Of a stretch of DNA of 64,000 nt, positions 46,511 through 57,896 are shown piece by piece. The notes below the pieces were generated by a model that worked only from the letters and a program-made list of their open reading frames with translations, ran no database searches and was not told the origin of the DNA. Origin of the DNA: Phocoena phocoena (lineage: Eukaryota > Chordata > Mammalia > Artiodactyla > Phocoenidae); assembly GCF_963924675.1 (NCBI RefSeq), contig NC_089224.1, positions 42,389,158-42,453,157 on the forward strand. The letters are read 5' to 3'. Made by a program: the position numbers and the translations under genes. Position 1 is the first letter of the stretch; every line of letters starts with the position of its first letter.

Positions 46511-48070
46511 TAGTCCCTCCTCTGGGGCCAGAGTCCCAGTATAGGAAGAGGGAAAAGCATACATTTAAAGGGAACAGAGCCAGCTTGGGCTCAACCCTCA
46601 GGGCTTCTGCTCCAGCCAACTTAGGATCAGACCCCAACCCCCAACAGAACAGTGACAGCCACTGAGCAGAAGGGAAGTCCTGCCTCACACCTGGGGTCAG
46701 CTCTAGCCCTTCTATCTCCAGCTCCATCCCCTACCAAAGAGAGAGCTGTCAGCAGACACTGAGGAAAGATGTGACTTGAGTCCACATCAAATCCACCTCT
46801 CTCAACAAAGGCATTGGGCACACACAGTCTGTATAAGGACGCTCCCACATAAGATCACCCTTTCAAGATCACAATAAATAACTGTTTCACCTAAATTCAT
46901 AGAGGCAGAGAAAATTAAGCAAAATGAAAAGGCAGGGAAACTACTCTCACTTGAAAGAGCAAGAGAAAAACCCTGAAAAAATAGATAATGAAACAATAAA
47001 TAAATTACCAGATAAAGAATTCAAAGCACTGGTGATAAAAATGTTAACTGAAGAACAGATGTACATAGTAGACACTTTAACCAGGGACTAGAAAATAATT
47101 TTTAAAAGGCCCAATCAGAAATAACTGAAATAAAACACACTAGAAAGAATGAATAGCAGACTAAGTGATACAGAAGAAGGCATGAGTGATCTGGAAGATA
47201 GAACAATGGAAATCACCTAATCAGAACAGCAAAAAGAAAAACAAATTTTAAAAATGAAAACAATTTAAGAGATCTAATGGATAACATTAAGGGTACCAAC
47301 ATCACATTATAGGGGTCCCAGAAAGAGAAGAGAGAGGGAGAGAGAGGGGGATCGAAAATATATTTGATGAAATCATAGCTTAAATCTTTCCAAACCTGAA
47401 GAAAAAAACCAAATTTCCAGGTATAGGAAGTACAGAGAGTCCAAAACAAGATGAACTCAAACTGACCCATACCAAGACACATCATAACTGAAATGGCAAA
47501 TGTTAAAGATAAAAAGATAATTCTAGAAGTAGCAAGAGAAAAACAAAGAGTCATATACAAGGGAATCCCCATAAGGCTATGAGCTGATTTATTTGCAGAG
47601 AATTTGCAGGCTGGAAAGGAGTGGCATGACATAGTCAAAGTGGTAAAAGGGGAAAACCTGCAACCTAGGATACTCTACCCAGCAATATTATCATTTAAAA
47701 TAAAAGGAGAGAGAGAGAACTTCTCAGACAAGCAAAAACTAAAAATGTTCCTCAATAGTATATGTACCTTAAGAGAAATGTTAAAGGGTTTTCTCTAAGT
47801 GGAAAGAAGAAAGAATCTGTAGGAAAGGGAAAAACCCCACTAGTAAAGGCAAATTATAGTAAGGACTGACAATCAACCACTTAAATAAGCCAGTACGAAG
47901 ATTAAAAACCAAAAAATTGTAAATGCAATTATAACTACAATAAACTGTTAAGGAACAGGTATGAAAATTTAAAATATGACATCAAAAACACAAAATGTGC
48001 GGGGAAAGAGTAAAAATGTAGATCTTTTAGAATGTGTTTGAACTTAAATGACTACCAGTTTAAAACAAGT
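46500..48070 (+). mobile_element. HAL1 / L1M element with 5' region and decayed ORF1
   Basis: The GC-richer 5' part (46500-46800) leads to CTCAACAAAGGCATTGGGCA and TAAATAACTGTTTCACCTAA. ORF1 follows (about 46930-47800): AGATAAAGAATTCAAAGCAC, ATTATAGGGGTCCCAGAAAG, AGACACATCATAACTGAAAT. The clearest intact piece is 47604-47798, containing LQPRILYPAILSFKIKGE and REMLKGFL, typical of the C-terminal domain of the L1 ORF1 RNA-binding protein. A stop (TGA at about 47582-47584) and other breaks interrupt the frame. After ORF1 come ATATGACATCAAAAACACAA and TTTTAGAATGTGTTTGAACT, and no ORF2 follows from the same copy, which fits HAL1 (a half-L1 lacking ORF2). A truncated L1M is the alternative. Confidence 0.75.
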
Positions 48071-49027
48071 AGAAATCAAATACAAAAAAAAAAAGAAAAA
48101 AGAAAAAACTCCCAGCAAACAAAAGTCCAGGACTGGACAACTTGACCAAGGGAATTCTATCAAACATAAAATAATTGAAGAGAACGAAATACTCCCAAAT
48201 TCATTCTATGATACCAGCATTACCTTGATACCAAAACCAGACAAAGAGAACACGAAAAAAGAAAATTACACGCCAATATCTTTGATGAATTTATATCAAA
48301 AATTCTCAACAAAATATTAGTAAAGTGAATGCAACAATATATGAAAAGGATCATACACAATGATCAAGTTTGATATATTCCAGGGACACAAGGATGGCTC
48401 AGTATTTACAAATCAATCAATGTAATACACTACATTTACAAAAGGAAGGATAAAAATTACATGATCATCTCAATAGATATAGAAAAAGCATTTGACAAAA
48501 TTCAATAACCAGTCATGATAAAAACTCTCATGTCTCAACATAATAAAGGCCATTTATGACAAACCCACAGCTAACATCATGCTCAATGGTGAAAAACTGA
48601 AAGCCTTTCTTCTAAATTCAGCAATGTGGATAGACCTAGAGAATACTATGCTTAGTGAAATAAGCCAGAGAAAGGCAAATATTGTATGATATCACTTAAA
48701 TGTGGAATCTACAAAATAATACAAATGAACATAGACGGCAAAAGAAAAACAGACTCACAGATATAGAAAACAAACTAGAGGTTACCAGTGGAGACAGGGT
48801 AGGGAGAAAAGGCACATTAAGGGTATGGGATTAAGAGGTACAAACTACTATGTATAAAATATACGAAAAACAAGCATATATTGTATAGTACAGGGAATTA
48901 CATCCATTATTGTGTTATAACCTTTAATGGAGTATAAACTATAAAAATACTGAATCACTATGCTGTACACCTGAAACTAACATTGTAATTTAACTACACA
49001 TACATTTTTTTAAAAAAGAAATCAAAT
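48071..49027 (+). mobile_element. Cetartiodactyl L1, internally deleted, with 11-bp target duplications
   Basis: Element 48082-49016 lies between copies of AGAAATCAAAT (48071-48081, 49017-49027). The first half is ORF2 reverse transcriptase. A frame at about 48100-48320 contains [19 protein letters not shown] and [11 protein letters not shown], and further frames carry CATGATCATCTCAATAGATA and AAAGCATTTGACAAAATTCA (start of the RT catalytic region). After GGTGAAAAACTGAAAGCC (about 48592) the sequence jumps at about 48620 to the 3' UTR (GCAATGTGGATAGACCTAGA, then CACTATGCTGTACACCTGAA). The C-terminal half of ORF2 is missing. Not mobile on its own. Confidence 0.93.
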
Positions 49028-50495
49028 CTTCAGGTCTGAAAGCAACATTTTAGAAACATGTCCATATGATACCAATCCATCAAATGGAGGCCTTCTGGGG
49101 TAATAAACAAGGAGAAAAAAATTGAATTCTTGATTCTGCCACTAGCTTGTTATGTGGCCTCAGAGAAATTATATAAATTATTCCAAGAATTTAATGACTT
49201 GAGAAATTCATAATTCATTCATAATTTGAGTGATTCACCTCTTTTTCTTTCAGTTTTACTATGAATTAAAGTCATGGAACATCTGAATCATTGTCTTGAT
49301 AATTCAGAATAATCTAAATGTTTTACACTGCCCTGATGCTACATCTGAATATTATAAGTAACAGGTGTTTCAATATGTGCCATTCTATATGGATGAGCAC
49401 AGATCTGAAATGCCCTTCTTACAGTTTACGGTGTCACATTTATAAATACCATAAATTCTGCAACTGGAAATTGCATTCAGGAAGAAATACGTTACAAACA
49501 TACAAAAATAAAAACTTTTTATCAAGCAAGTAAAGGGAAATGTATCTTACCTCACTGCCTTCTCCCAGTGACAACTATCTATCAATGACTTAAATTTTCT
49601 GAAGGTCTACATATTTACAGATGCATTTCATGCAATTTGACAGTCAAAATAAACATTAAGTTGTGACTTTGTTTACTTTGCTAGTCTTCGGGTCTTTTCT
49701 TAAATACAATTTTAACATATCTGTAATTTAGTATATTGTATAACTGGTTATCTTTGTAGACCAATGTCATCATTGTTTCTGTTATAATAGCATGGGCCCT
49801 GGAGCACAGATATATTACAGAGTATTCCATTTTAATTTTCTGAAATACATGAGAGATAAAGTATACAAACTTATGTACAGAGTTCCATAAAAAATTATAA
49901 GCATGGGATGAATTCTATAATTGAGGAATATTTTGAATTATACCCTAAGCCAGATGATCTTTCACTTGACTTTTCTTTTGTACAACAATAGAGAAGGATG
50001 TTTGAGTCATCCATAAAAATGTAATAATGATCAAGCTGCTACCCTTTAAAGTCATGCCCTTGGGTTTTATTGAGGGTTGATGCAAGGAACAGCCATATGC
50101 AGATGGCTTCTGCATCAGCTATAAAATCATTTTTGAAGGCATTATCCATTTACATTATTCAATGTTCCCTGTGAACAAAGACCTTGAATGATATCTTTTT
50201 AGAACATCATATCAGGGGAGAAAACGTTTTCTGTAGAACTGATTTGCATCCTTTTACTGTTAATAAAATCAAAATCCGTTTCTATTTTTGTCCTGGATGC
50301 CAGGAAGCTCAGAGTTGTATGTAATACTAACTCACGTAACTAAATAAATTCTTATAGCTAGTATATTTGCCTCATATATTTCATTTGAATTCCTATTTGT
50401 CCATCTTACAGTAGGTAGATTTCCATAATAAACTTAAAACTTTCTGGAAAATGGAAAGAGTATGGGAGGCAAGGGAGAACACTCACATTTTTTAA
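49028..50495. other. Unassigned DNA
   Basis: No transposon recognised. About 50020-50220 is complex sequence with several transcription-factor-like words (CAGATGGC, GAACAAAGACC), but constraint cannot be measured from one genome. Confidence 0.4.
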
Positions 50496-50499
50496 TCCC

Positions 50500-50680
50500 C
50501 TGGTTTGTGAAGTACTGTGTTAAATGAGTTACATATAGTACTTAATCACTGTAATATTTTCAGTAAAGCTCATAACCTATACTTTACAGATTGTAAAAAA
50601 TATGGGTATAAATATTAAGCTAATTACCAATAGTCACTTAAGTGTGTACACTGTGTTCTTCTGTAGCCTTAACCCAGACA
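50500..50680 (-). repeat. MIR SINE, decayed
   Basis: GAAGTACTGTGTTAAATGAG, TTAATCACTGTAATATTTTC, CTCATAACCTATACTTTACA and GATTGTAAAAAATATGGGTA fit the reversed MIR. Confidence 0.55.
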
Positions 50681-50921
50681 CATTACAAAATTTATGCCTG
50701 TTCCTCTAAAGCACATATACCAATAAATATAAACATGAAGAAAAGATAAAAAATTAGTTCAAAGACAGGACCATGATGGAGATCATTTGAGCAAACCACT
50801 CAGGACATACCCACACGTGCATACAATCATTCTGGTTTGTGACTGCCACAGCTTTTTCAAAATTAGTTGACTGCATCTGAAAACATAAACACACTAGCCT
50901 TTTCACTCATCCAAAAAACTG

Positions 50922-51004
50922 GTTTCCTTCCATAACCTGTATAACCTACCAAGTGGTCTACTTGGTAGACCACTTGGTAGGTTATACAGGTTATGGAAGG
51001 AAAC
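50922..51004. repeat. Perfect hairpin: 40-bp inverted repeat with 3-base spacer
   Basis: Left arm 50922-50961 (starts GTTTCCTTCCATAACCTGTA, ends AAGTGGTCTAC), spacer TTG (50962-50964), right arm 50965-51004 (starts GTAGACCACTTGGTAGG, ends ATGGAAGGAAAC). The arms are exact reverse complements at all 40 positions, and pairing stops at once outside (50921 G against 51005 A). The centre also contains ACCAAGT and ACTTGGT in alternate register, allowing a second fold. It is not part of a recognised transposon. Confidence 0.97.
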
Positions 51005-51279
51005 AAGACAGGAAAAATATGTGATGTACCAGGTGAAAAATAACTATTTCTAGAAATAGTTATAACAGCAGCATGTAGTTTCCTTTATGTAGTATTCATC
51101 TAGATACTGCTATCAGCCCTTCACTTCCTTTGGCTCATGTTAACATAAATTATAAGAGTAAAACATTAAGGAAGCAGTATTCTTCAAATCTCTCTGCATA
51201 TAACCATCATGAAGGAGGATCTTTTTATTTTGGCTTCAAAATAAAAATATCTGCTTTTTAAGAATTATTCATACCTATG

Positions 51280-51390
51280 CTCATATCCAGAGACCATGAT
51301 AAAATTTATCTTGCATGGGATTCCAGCATTAGTAATTTTTTAAAAGCTCTCCAGGTGATTCCAATGTGAAGCCAAGTTCAAAAAACATTT
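51280..51390 (+). mobile_element. MER20/MER5-like hAT MITE fragment
   Basis: CATGGGATTCCAGCATTAGT, then TTAAAAGCTCTCCAGGTGAT and TCCAATGTGAAGCCAAGTTC, match the right half of these elements ('…TTTTAAAAGCTCCCCAGGTGATTCTAATGTGCAGCCAGG…'). Confidence 0.8.
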
Positions 51391-51461
51391 ATGATAAGAC
51401 AGTTTGTATGTGATTAATAAACAATTAACTCCCTATACCCATTCAATCCCCATACACTCAC

Positions 51462-51462
51462 A

Positions 51463-51501
<39 letters not shown>
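51462..51501. repeat. (CA)n microsatellite
   Basis: ACTCACACTCACACACAC leads into an uninterrupted CA run of about 17 units. Confidence 0.96.
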
Positions 51502-51503
<2 letters not shown>

Positions 51504-51799
51504 TCACATCTCCCTAAAATTATTTGATAGCATTGATTCCTTCTTAGCTCTTGATTCCTGTTTCTTTAACCTCTATGACTCTGAATTCTTGAAATTTAGC
51601 ATGCATTTTAAATCTCTCCCAAGTAAATCTCAGTTCTCATTAGTGGACTCTGCTATAGCTTACTTCTCTAGTACTGACTTTCCCCTGTTGTCTCAGATAG
51701 GAATTCCCTGCTCAAACCTAAGTTGGAATTTAATCATCCCCATTGGAGATATGGCCAGCTTTGGAACCCAATGTGGTGAGGATGTAAGAAGGTAATTTA

Positions 51800-51855
51800 G
51801 AGCACTGAATATACGTGGCCATGACTGGAGCACTGAATATACGTGGCCATGACTG
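51800..51855. repeat. Perfect 28-bp tandem duplication
   Basis: Two identical adjacent copies (51800-51827 and 51828-51855), each starting GAGCACTGAATATACG and ending GGCCATGACTG. No mismatches, which points to a recent event or an assembly effect. Confidence 0.97.
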
Positions 51856-53724
51856 TCTTTACAAAACTATAACTACCATGTTGATGAGAAGGACGAAAGA
51901 CAATCAACTCCCCAGAATATTTTCTTACAATAACATTATGCAAAATGTGTCATAAAAATGGATTAACTTATTAATTCAATCATGGACTAAAGACTGCTAC
52001 CAAGAAATACTAAAGGTATTCCCCCATGCACTTATACTACTATCTTATCATTAAATATAGTGTATAAAATAAATAATGTCTGCTCACTTTATTACAAACA
52101 GTGCTTCATATATAAAAGATTTTTGAAAGTCTAGTTTAATATTATTGGCAAATTTTGCTAAAATGAATAATTCAAAAAGCACCATATTTTGGAACAGTTC
52201 ACTGATCAAATATTACACAATGGCACCACATAACATCTGTAACTTAGTGTTTATGACAATTGAACTCAAAATCAAAACTTGAATCACAGCTGGGAACCCA
52301 ATTAGACTAAAGCACAGCTTACGAGAATCTTTAAGTTATATATCCTTCCCAATTCCCTGCTAAAACCGCCTTTATCATTTTAATCCACATAATAGTTTCT
52401 ACCATTTTAAATTTATCAGCCAGATTATTATTTATATGCATGGCATAATTATAATTAATTTGCTGAAGGCTCATTTTGCTGCTTCTATTAATTATGATCC
52501 TATGGCTTTAAATAAATCAGTGAGAAGGAAGAAAATCTAAACTAGTGGAATATAGTAAACTAGACCAATAAAGCGCATCACTCAAATGACACTCCTTGAT
52601 GGTGTCAGGGAGATAACTCACTGGTATTTTGAACATCAGCACTAAATTAAAATTTTAACTAGTGAGTCTAATGGTGCAAGGTTTTGCCCTGTTCTCTCTT
52701 CCAGATCAATTTCTATAATAAATTATCAAATTGCAGAAAGGAATACAAGGGCTAAAATATGGCAGTAAGAAACACTACTGTGTTACACTGCTACTGCAGT
52801 GTAAATTATGATTCCAAAGAAATTTAATTAGGTTTTTCAATTAAAATAAGATGAATTTTCCTTTCCAATTAAATAAACAACCCTATCTCCCTGCCACCCA
52901 CCAAACGCAAAACAACAACAAAACACATCCCAAGTTGTTACATGCCTAGTCTGCCTAAATAAAATGCAATCATATATTGGAAGAAACCCAAATAACTTAC
53001 ACATTTTCACTGTCTCCTTCTTACTTGCTCTCTTTGAAACAGAAAACTCAACTAAAGTAATTGTGGTGGGAAAAACCCAATATCTCCTAAAGAAACTGCA
53101 GGGAAGATCTTTGATAATTTATTGAAGACACCTTTGAGAGTGGATAGACTTTGATCATATAAACCAATTTTCAAAAAATCCCTAACACTTCTCAGAGGTA
53201 AAAAAAAGTGAAGGCTGTTTGGGGATATTAAGCAACACAGTGATTCTGAACAATAGTTTCCCATTTCTGAAGAAGAACCTCAGGGGACAGTATTGTATTA
53301 TAGCCCCTAGCCCTGGCTAAGCCACATTCTACTGGTTGTTTGAATTGAAGCATCCCTTATAAAAATGTTTCCTTGCGTTGGAAATCAAATATAAATGGTA
53401 CATGCATCAAGTTCTTCAGAAAGCTGTAAGAATCCTCAGATGATCTTTTTTTTTCAGTATGTATATTTTTGTAACTGGTTCATAATCTTTGGACAGTCTT
53501 CCTTCCAATATTATGAACCAATATTCTTTATAATAGGGCTACCATCCATCCCTGTTTTTACCCATTGTCTCAGAGTAATTATTAATGATATTCCTTTGAA
53601 CTATCCAAATTATTCAATATCTTGGTTTAGAAAATAGTGTGGTGACACTATTTATATGGAATCTCAAATTAATTTTAAAAAGAAATAAACAAAAACCACT
53701 TTTATCATATCTCCCTATGAGGTC
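51856..53724. other. Unassigned DNA, possibly including conserved non-coding sequence
   Basis: About 52410-52650 is free of recognised repeats, moderately complex and rich in homeodomain-type words (TAATTATAATTAATTTGC, TATTAATTATGATCC, GACCAATAAAG). That is the look of a conserved enhancer, but it is only an impression. Nothing else was recognised. Confidence 0.35.
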
Positions 53725-53830
53725 AAGGGGTTTTTATCTGCTTTGTTCACTGATGTATCCAGAACCTTGAACCATCTCTGTAGTAGGTTCATAATAAATA
53801 GCTACTGAATTAATGAATAAATATCTAAAA
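53725..53830 (+). repeat. L2 3' end
   Basis: CTGCTTTGTTCACTGATGTA, TCCAGAACCTTGAACCATCT, then GTAGTAGGTTCATAATAAAT and a GAATTAATGAATAAAT tip are the L2 terminus in order. Confidence 0.8.
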
Positions 53831-54049
53831 ATAAAAGGCATGTGGCCCAAAGAGCTGCATCCTTCACAAGAGGGCTGTCTATGAAAGTCCTTGAATTTTA
53901 AATCAGAAAGTAACATTTTATATAAGAATTTTAAAAGCTAGTTGCATATCAGAAATTAAAATAATATATCAATAACCAGACTAATTAAAATTATCTTAAT
54001 TTCCTTTTAGAATAAATTTTTTCCAGAGCATGTTTCATCTGTCCACATT

Positions 54050-54795
54050 TTTTTTTAAATTAAGACTTCATTTTGTTAGATCAGCTTAAGATTCACAGCA
54101 AAATTGAGGGAGAGGAATAGATATTTCCGATATACACCCTGTCTCCACACAAGCATAGCACGCCATTTACCAACATCCCCACCACAGTGGTATATCTGTT
54201 ACAATTGATAAACCTAGAGTGACACATCATAATCACCCAAAGTCTATAGTTTACATTATGGTTCACCCTTGGTGTTGCACATTCTATGGGTTTGGACAAA
54301 TGTATGACATGTATCCACCAATACGGTATCATATAGAGTATTTTCACTGTCCTAAAAATCCTCTGTGCTTCACCTATTTATCCTTCCTCCACCCAACCCC
54401 CGGCAACCATTGATCTTTTTACTATCTCCATAGTTTTGCCTTTTCCAGAATGCCAGATAGTTAAAATCATGAAGTATGTAGCCTTTTCACATTAGCTTCT
54501 TTTACTTACTAATACGCATCTAAGTTTCTTCCATATATTTTCTTGGCTTGATAGCTTCTTTTCAGCACTGAATAATATTCCATTATCTGGATGTACCACA
54601 GTTTATTTATCCATTCACCTACCGAAGGACATCTTGGCTGCTTCCAAGTTTTGGCAATTATGAATAAAACTGCTATAAATATCCCTGTGCAGACTTTGTA
54701 TAGAAATAAGTTTTCAACTCCTTTGGGTAAATACCAAGGAGTGCAATTGCTAGATTGTATGGTAAGAGTATACTTAGTTTTCCACATTTTTTCAA
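54050..54795 (-). mobile_element. L1M fragment, ORF2 C-terminus and 3' UTR
   Basis: On the minus strand the frame 54509-54787 contains GEWINKLWYIQIMEYYS, the hallmark C-terminal segment of L1 ORF2 (human: '…DEWIKKMWYIYTMEYYSAIK'), preceded by TPWYLPKG. The 3' UTR lies at lower coordinates: the plus strand has CAGCTTAAGATTCACAGCAA, CCACAGTGGTATATCTGTTA and TTTTGCCTTTTCCAGAATGC. It is 5'-truncated within ORF2. This is an inactive relic. Confidence 0.92.
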
Positions 54796-55555
54796 GGCAA
54801 ACAATTATTGAGTTTAGTTGAGGAAGCAGATATTTAAAAGTTTAATGAGCTTTACCAAGTATAAAAGTCAGTTGATTTGATTACTTTAAGTCAAACAAAA
54901 GGATTATTGGGAAGGAGTAGAAGCTTACAACTCACAAAGATGAAGGATTTAAAATCTATAAATTCTCCATTTTCAGGTTCCCCAAAATCATGTTTTCATA
55001 TTACCTTAGATAATCTGAGATGGCAGTATGTTAAGTAGTATGTTAATAGAATTAAGGGTTCCCCTCTCACTTCTTGTAGCAGTAACTTGATCAGGCAGGA
55101 CAGAAAGCAGAACAATAAAGTATATGTTTATTAAGATATTTTATAGAGTTGACCAAAAATTGAGGGAAATGAGATGTCTCCATTATTTTTCCATATTTAC
55201 ATACTTAGAAAAAGAAAGGGGGACTTGGAAATAAATTAATTTGTCTTTACCATGGTACATAGACTTCTTTTCCATCAACTTCCCTCCAACCCCCATGTTC
55301 TAAGTTTCCATTTACTCTGGCTTCCTGGGTCATCTTCTCACTCTCCCCACAGTGGCACTCCAAAGGACAACCTTTGTATTTGCCATCAACTTTCCCTTCT
55401 TTACAAAGTGGTTTGTATGTAAGTAACATGTTTTATATATTGTTATAACTTGGAGAACATTACAGATATTAGGAATATAGTTAAAATTTAACAGCATAGA
55501 AACAGTGGATTAAACTGACTCTGTAGGATGGTAAGATTAGGTATTGAGTCCATTA
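54796..55555. other. Unassigned DNA
   Basis: Nothing recognised. The minus-strand frame at 55247-55429 (Cys/Gly/Glu-rich, 60 codons) has no exon borders. Confidence 0.45.
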
Positions 55556-55559
55556 GCCT

Positions 55560-56205
55560 GCTGGGTCTGCTTTTCTTACATTTCTAACTGGTGCCCTTTT
55601 TCCACTGTTATCTCCTTTAATCCATTCTCCACAAAGCAACCAAAATAAATTTTAGAAGCAAAAATTTTATCATGCAATTTCCAAGTTTAAAACCCTAAAA
55701 CAGCTTGCTTTCCACTTTACTTTGGATAAATCTCAAATATTTAACATGACCTAAAGAATTGAATTGATCTGGTCTCTGCCCACATGAGTTTCACTCTAGG
55801 TCACTCTCGCGAATGCCACCTCGCCCTCTTTCAACAAAGCTCTTCTTTGTCTCCTATTCTTCCCTCCTATAGCACCACTCTTGCCCTGAATTTTTACTGA
55901 TACGTCCTGTCCTTCATGTCTTAGCATCACTGCAAGAGAGAACACCCTGATCCTGCATCCAAGCCAGGTATTTCTGATGCAGTTTCTTGGGATGACCTTG
56001 ATTTTTCTTCACTGAATTTATCAACATGTGCAATTGCTTACTGTTAATTCTATTTACTGAGCTAAAAGCCTCATTTACTGTACTGTAAAATTCCTGAAAG
56101 TGGACACTATCTCTCTTTAACGTGTCGCTATTATATCCTTTGTGCCTTGAGATAATAGGTGATCAATACATATTTGCTGAATAAATAAATTAATTAATAA
56201 AACCC
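55560..56205 (+). repeat. Long L2 fragment including the 3' end
   Basis: In order: TTTAATCCATTCTCCACAAA, GCAACCAAAATAAATTTTAG, AAACCCTAAAACAGCTTGCT, GATCTGGTCTCTGCCCACAT, CTCGCCCTCTTTCAACAAAG and the end GAAAGTGGACACTATCTCTC, GATCAATACATATTTGCTGA. These are consecutive blocks of the L2 3' ORF and UTR, so about 640 bp of one copy survives, with broken frames. Confidence 0.88.
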
Positions 56206-56915
56206 CATGATGTCACTGGATGATATTGAACAATTATTTCATTATTGAGCAGGATGGATTTCACTTTGAGGTCAGGATAATTTATTTTGAATTTTCAAAT
56301 AGTCATAAGCCACACTACTGATATCCTATATACATTAGGGAAAACTGGCATCTAAAGCAACAGATAAAATCAAGCAAAAATCTGACCAGCATTTTGATGA
56401 GGCATACATTTGCATGCATTTTACATTTCATAAAATGAATCCTAAGGTATAAAACATGTTCAACAAAATGAATAAAGTCCAAATAAACTACACATTAGCA
56501 TATATTTAAATATGAAAATTGGCTAATTTTGCACATTTCTAGTTCTCTAAAAATTGCTGCACGGTGAATTTCAACTCACTACCCCAGTAAATTCCTAAAG
56601 GAACTTTTCTGCATGATAAAGTAACAAAAGGAACCAAAGACTAATACAATCTCTACAGGATATCTACCATAAAGATCATATATATGTAAATCCTTGAGAA
56701 AACATTACTATCAGTTCTAGAGAGAGTTGGCTGCTTTCTACAATTTAATGTTTAAAAATTCAACAGAGTGTATTTTAGGTGAATTTAAATAAAAATTGAA
56801 GCTGGTGTATACAAAAATAATTTTAAAGGAGAAGAACATCATTTGATTTAATACGAAAAAGCTGTGATTTGCCATGTCCATTAGTATGCCACACTAGGTA
56901 CATTACTGACCACAC
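56206..56915. other. Unassigned DNA
   Basis: No repeat recognised. About 56380-56460 includes an octamer-like ACATTTGCATGCATT, but no element can be called from that alone. Confidence 0.4.
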
Positions 56916-56917
56916 TA

Positions 56918-56985
56918 GACACACACACACATACACACACACACACACACAAATTCACACATATTGCAAACACACACACATATGT
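56918..56985. repeat. (CA)n microsatellite, interrupted
   Basis: Runs of ACACAC broken by AT and by AAATTCACACATATTGCAAA. Confidence 0.93.
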
Positions 56986-57300
56986 GTTCTAAAATGAATT
57001 TCTAAGTTGCCAAGAACAAAAGATTATTTAACAAACAAACTAAGCCAAGAAGGGAACCCAGAAAGAAAGCTGTGTGCTAAAGTTAGCCCTTGTCTTGAGA
57101 TCATAGCTAAACCTCATAAATACGATCTTCACTTTTCAGTTCCTTATAGAACTTGAGAGATAAACAAGACTCAGGTTCATTCAAGCTGAGCAGTTTAATA
57201 GGGTATCTACAGTTTACCTCTTATTGTAAAGGTGCAATAAGACTCTTTCCACCATTCTAAATAGAAAAAAAACAAAACCCATAGAGTAGGTTCTTACCTC

Positions 57301-57896
57301 TGATAGTTAATTTTATGTGTCAATTTAACTGGGCTGTAGGGTGCCCAAATATTTGGTTAAACATTATTCTAGGTGTGATGTGAGGGTGTTTCTGAAGGAG
57401 ATTTACATTTGAATCAATTGATTGTTTTCTCCAATAAGGGTGGGTCTCATCTAATCTCTTGGAACCCTGAACAGAAAAAAAGGTGGGGTAAGGGAACTTT
57501 TGCCCTCTCTGTCTGACTGTTTTCAAGTATTGGTCTTCTGCACTTGGAGTAGAACTTACTTATCAGATCTCTTGGTTTTTAGGCCTTTGGACATGGACTA
57601 GAACTTACACCATCAGTTCTTCTGGTTCTCAATACTTCAGACTCAGACTGTAACTACACCACTGGCTCTGCTTGGTCTCCAGCTAGCAGACAGATGGCAG
57701 ATCATGGGATTTCTCAGACTCCATAATCACATGAGCCAATCATTATAATAAATCTTTATATATAGATAGGTAGATAGAGAGACATATAGGTGTGGATATG
57801 TATCCTACATATAGAATCTCTCTCTCTTTATCTCTCTCTCTCCATACACATATAATTCTATTAGTCCTATTTCTCTGGAGAATGCTGATTAACACA
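57301..57896 (+). mobile_element. ERVL-type (MLT2-like) LTR with internal microsatellites
   Basis: TGATAGTTAATTTTATGTGT, CAATTTAACTGGGCTGTAGG, GTGCCCAAATATTTGGTTAA, GAGGGTGTTTCTGAAGGAGA, CTGGTTCTCAATACTTCAGA, CATAATCACATGAGCCAATC, ATAATAAATCTTTATATATA and the end TTTCTCTGGAGAATGCTGAT, TAACACA follow this LTR from start to end. A GATAGGTAGATAGAGAG / TCTCTCTCTTTATCTC simple repeat has grown between the AATAAA region and the terminus. No retroviral genes adjoin it. Confidence 0.85.

Noticed and set aside
47213..47638. 141-codon hydrophobic minus-strand frame
   Set aside because: It is antisense to the HAL1/L1 ORF1 region. The A-rich sense strand of L1 gives Phe/Leu-rich antisense frames.
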